From the NCBI GenBank assembly GCA_030634125.1, contig DAOWBJ010000113.1, positions 1 to 6,140 of the forward strand: DNA of 6,140 bases. Reading direction: 5' to 3'. Position 1 is the first letter of the stretch; every line of letters starts with the position of its first letter. The notes beneath the pieces were generated by a model that was given only the letters and a program-made list of their open reading frames with translations, was not told the DNA's origin and did not search any database. A program made the translations under genes and the position numbers. Origin of the DNA: Victivallales bacterium. Its GTDB lineage: Bacteria; Verrucomicrobiota; Lentisphaeria; Victivallales; Victivallaceae. This document shows, one piece after another, positions 4,776 through 6,140 of the stretch.

Positions 4776-6140
4776 ACTTGTTAGCTTGGAATAGAAACCA
4801 TGACAGAAATATATTTACCGAATTGGAACTTGCAGAAAAAATAGATCCAGATAATGCTTTGTATAATTATATTGCCGTTGGCTTGTTGTTGGAAAAAGCT
4901 TGCGAAACAAAATCAAAACGTGTATATCTAAATTCAGAAGGAAAGTATTGGAAAAAAGAGTATAGAAAAGAATACTCCACAAAAATAAATCGCGACCTAA
5001 TGAATCAAGCTGTTGAGGAATACCTTAAAGGAACGCGGAAAATATATTTTAAAACTTATACTACGGAAATGCTTCAAGAACGACTTAATATTATGGGGAA
5101 AGCACAAAGCATGGTTGAAAGTATTAGACAACTGCGATTTTCAGCTGCTACAATCCTGCCTTACTTAAATCATTTGAGAAGTATTGCTAGAGACACTTGG
5201 AAATATGCTGAATTATTGCAAAAGGAAGGTAAACAGCAGAAAGCACTAAGGATAATCGCTCCATGGAAAAAATTCATAAAGCAAATTACTGAAGATTCTA
5301 ATTTTTTAATCGCAGTCTTAGTAGATATGGCAATAGTAACAATTGGAAAAGAAAAAATTCCTGAAATATATCGTCTAGCAGGAAAAAATAATTTAGCTAA
5401 ACGAGCAGAACAGGAATTAACTGCTGTTTTCACCGCGACAAATAAGTGGAAAAAAACGCCAATAGTGCGCGACAAAAAAACATCGGGTAAACAAGCGGTA
5501 TTCGCAAGCAATGTACTTGCAGGACTCAAAGTAAATTTTTCAGATACAGAATTAGCTGTGAGCCGCAAAATAGAATATTGCGCTATAGAGAAATTAGCCT
5601 TAAAAGTATTGAATGCTTTTTTCATGCTTGCTATGCTCGGAGCTTTAATTAGCAGCTTTTGCTGGGAAATATATTCAAAACAAAAAGCTTTGTCTTTAGC
5701 TCCAAGTCCGAAATTGATTGGAAAAGTTTTCATTTGGGGAGTTATTTTACCACTACTTTTATATTTCTTAATCAGTATTACAGGATTTATGGGCGGGCAT
5801 CAATATAATATTTGGATTAACTCTCCCAGCTTGATAGCGCAAATGGGGATATTATTATTTATTATTCTTGCACTAACATTTTCATTTGCACAAAAACATG
5901 TCCGTCAACGTTGTCGCGAACTCAGAGTGAAGATTCCTGATCTCAAAAAAAACAAATGGAAATATTTAGCAGTTATAATATTATGTTCAATATTGGGAAT
6001 ATTTGCCATAGTTCCATTACAATCATTTTGGGAAACCATTCCGCCTAAAGAATTATTAGGCTGGGGAATAACAGTTGTAATCTGTCTACTGGGGCTTAGT
6101 GCAATATTTATGGAAGAATATTTAGTTTCTATCTTTGCAA
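4691..6140 (+). CDS. C-terminal part of the same frameshifted membrane protein (TPR-like region plus about five membrane spans), runs off the right edge
   Basis: This frame has no stop from 4691 to the window end (about 483 codons), far longer than chance at this AT content, but it has no suitable start of its own; its first ATG is near 5000 and lacks a clear ribosome-binding site. It reads EQQRAIWERFPENKIY directly after the AACAG repeat, then a TPR-like stretch (ELAEKIDPDNALYNYIAVG, about 4826-4882). A soluble helical region follows, then hydrophobic spans near 5600-5661, 5714-5790, 5833-5889, 5963-6019 and 6054-6110. The protein is thus HAAS-like, one span, a TPR-like domain, then a cluster of spans. 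The function is unknown; regulation or sensing at the membrane under PadR control is an inference from context. Deleting one AACAG joins it to the upstream frame. The 3' end lies outside the window. Confidence 0.72.
4700..4714 (+). repeat. Tandem pentanucleotide AACAG x3 at the frameshift point
   Basis: Three perfect copies of AACAG are followed by CAGCGG. With three copies the HAAS-type gene ends at 4775; with two copies (or five) the 4236 frame continues into the long frame as KDKTEQQRAIWERF. A repeat whose unit length is not a multiple of three, inside a coding region, is the classical layout for slipped-strand frame switching, although three copies is short for a highly mutable tract. Confidence 0.75.

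Noticed and set aside
5170..5733. Open frame of 187 aa on the - strand
   Set aside because: It is antisense to the long + strand frame that encodes the TPR-like and membrane region. Its composition looks like a mirror of that gene, and it has no recognisable domain.

Overview
The window looks like chromosomal DNA of a Gram-negative-type bacterium with moderate to low GC. A member of the PVC group, such as Lentisphaerota, is my best guess, with modest confidence. Three things point that way: a compact pairing of a LacI-type regulator with a Gfo/Idh/MocA oxidoreductase whose N-terminus carries a GLDTSH motif, a secreted surface-repeat protein, and GC-rich palindromic repeats scattered in an AT-rich intergenic region. 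The sequence alone does not settle the taxonomy.

Left part (1-2700). The 3' half of a glycerate kinase gene enters from the left on the + strand and ends at 577. It meets, tail to tail and only 4 bp away, a two-gene operon on the - strand: a LacI-family repressor (1486-2505) followed by a Gfo/Idh/MocA oxidoreductase (582-1478). The repressor start is best placed at an internal ATG (2503-2505) with its own ribosome-binding site, not at the upstream TTG. The divergent intergenic region (2506-2700) holds a perfect 14-bp palindrome with a central CG (AAAAACCGGTTTTT), the form expected of a LacI-family operator, and two weaker inverted repeats. The operator probably controls the repressor operon and may also control the divergent + strand gene.

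Middle part (2701-3888). A secreted protein of 261 aa has a signal peptide, a Lys-rich linker and about nine 15-residue repeats resembling the LA_2272-type surface repeat. It is followed by about 400 bp without a credible gene but rich in secondary structure: a long imperfect inverted repeat of about 77 bp, a 12-bp-stem hairpin, two GC-rich REP-like hairpins and a 13-bp direct repeat that brackets the latter two.

Right part (3817-6140). A consensus sigma70-type promoter (TTGACA, 17 bp, TATAAT) with a perfect 17-bp palindrome over its -10 box drives a PadR-family regulator. The next gene starts 14 bp downstream and encodes a HAAS-like, TPR-like, multi-membrane-span protein that runs off the right edge. 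This gene is interrupted: frame is lost at a tandem pentanucleotide (AACAG x3, 4700-4714), and removing exactly one copy joins the N-terminal and C-terminal reading frames. The C-terminal part is open for more than 1,400 bp and would be missed by ORF calling that needs a start and a stop. The break may be a plain mutation, a sequencing error or a slippage-based switch. It is the most interesting observation here.
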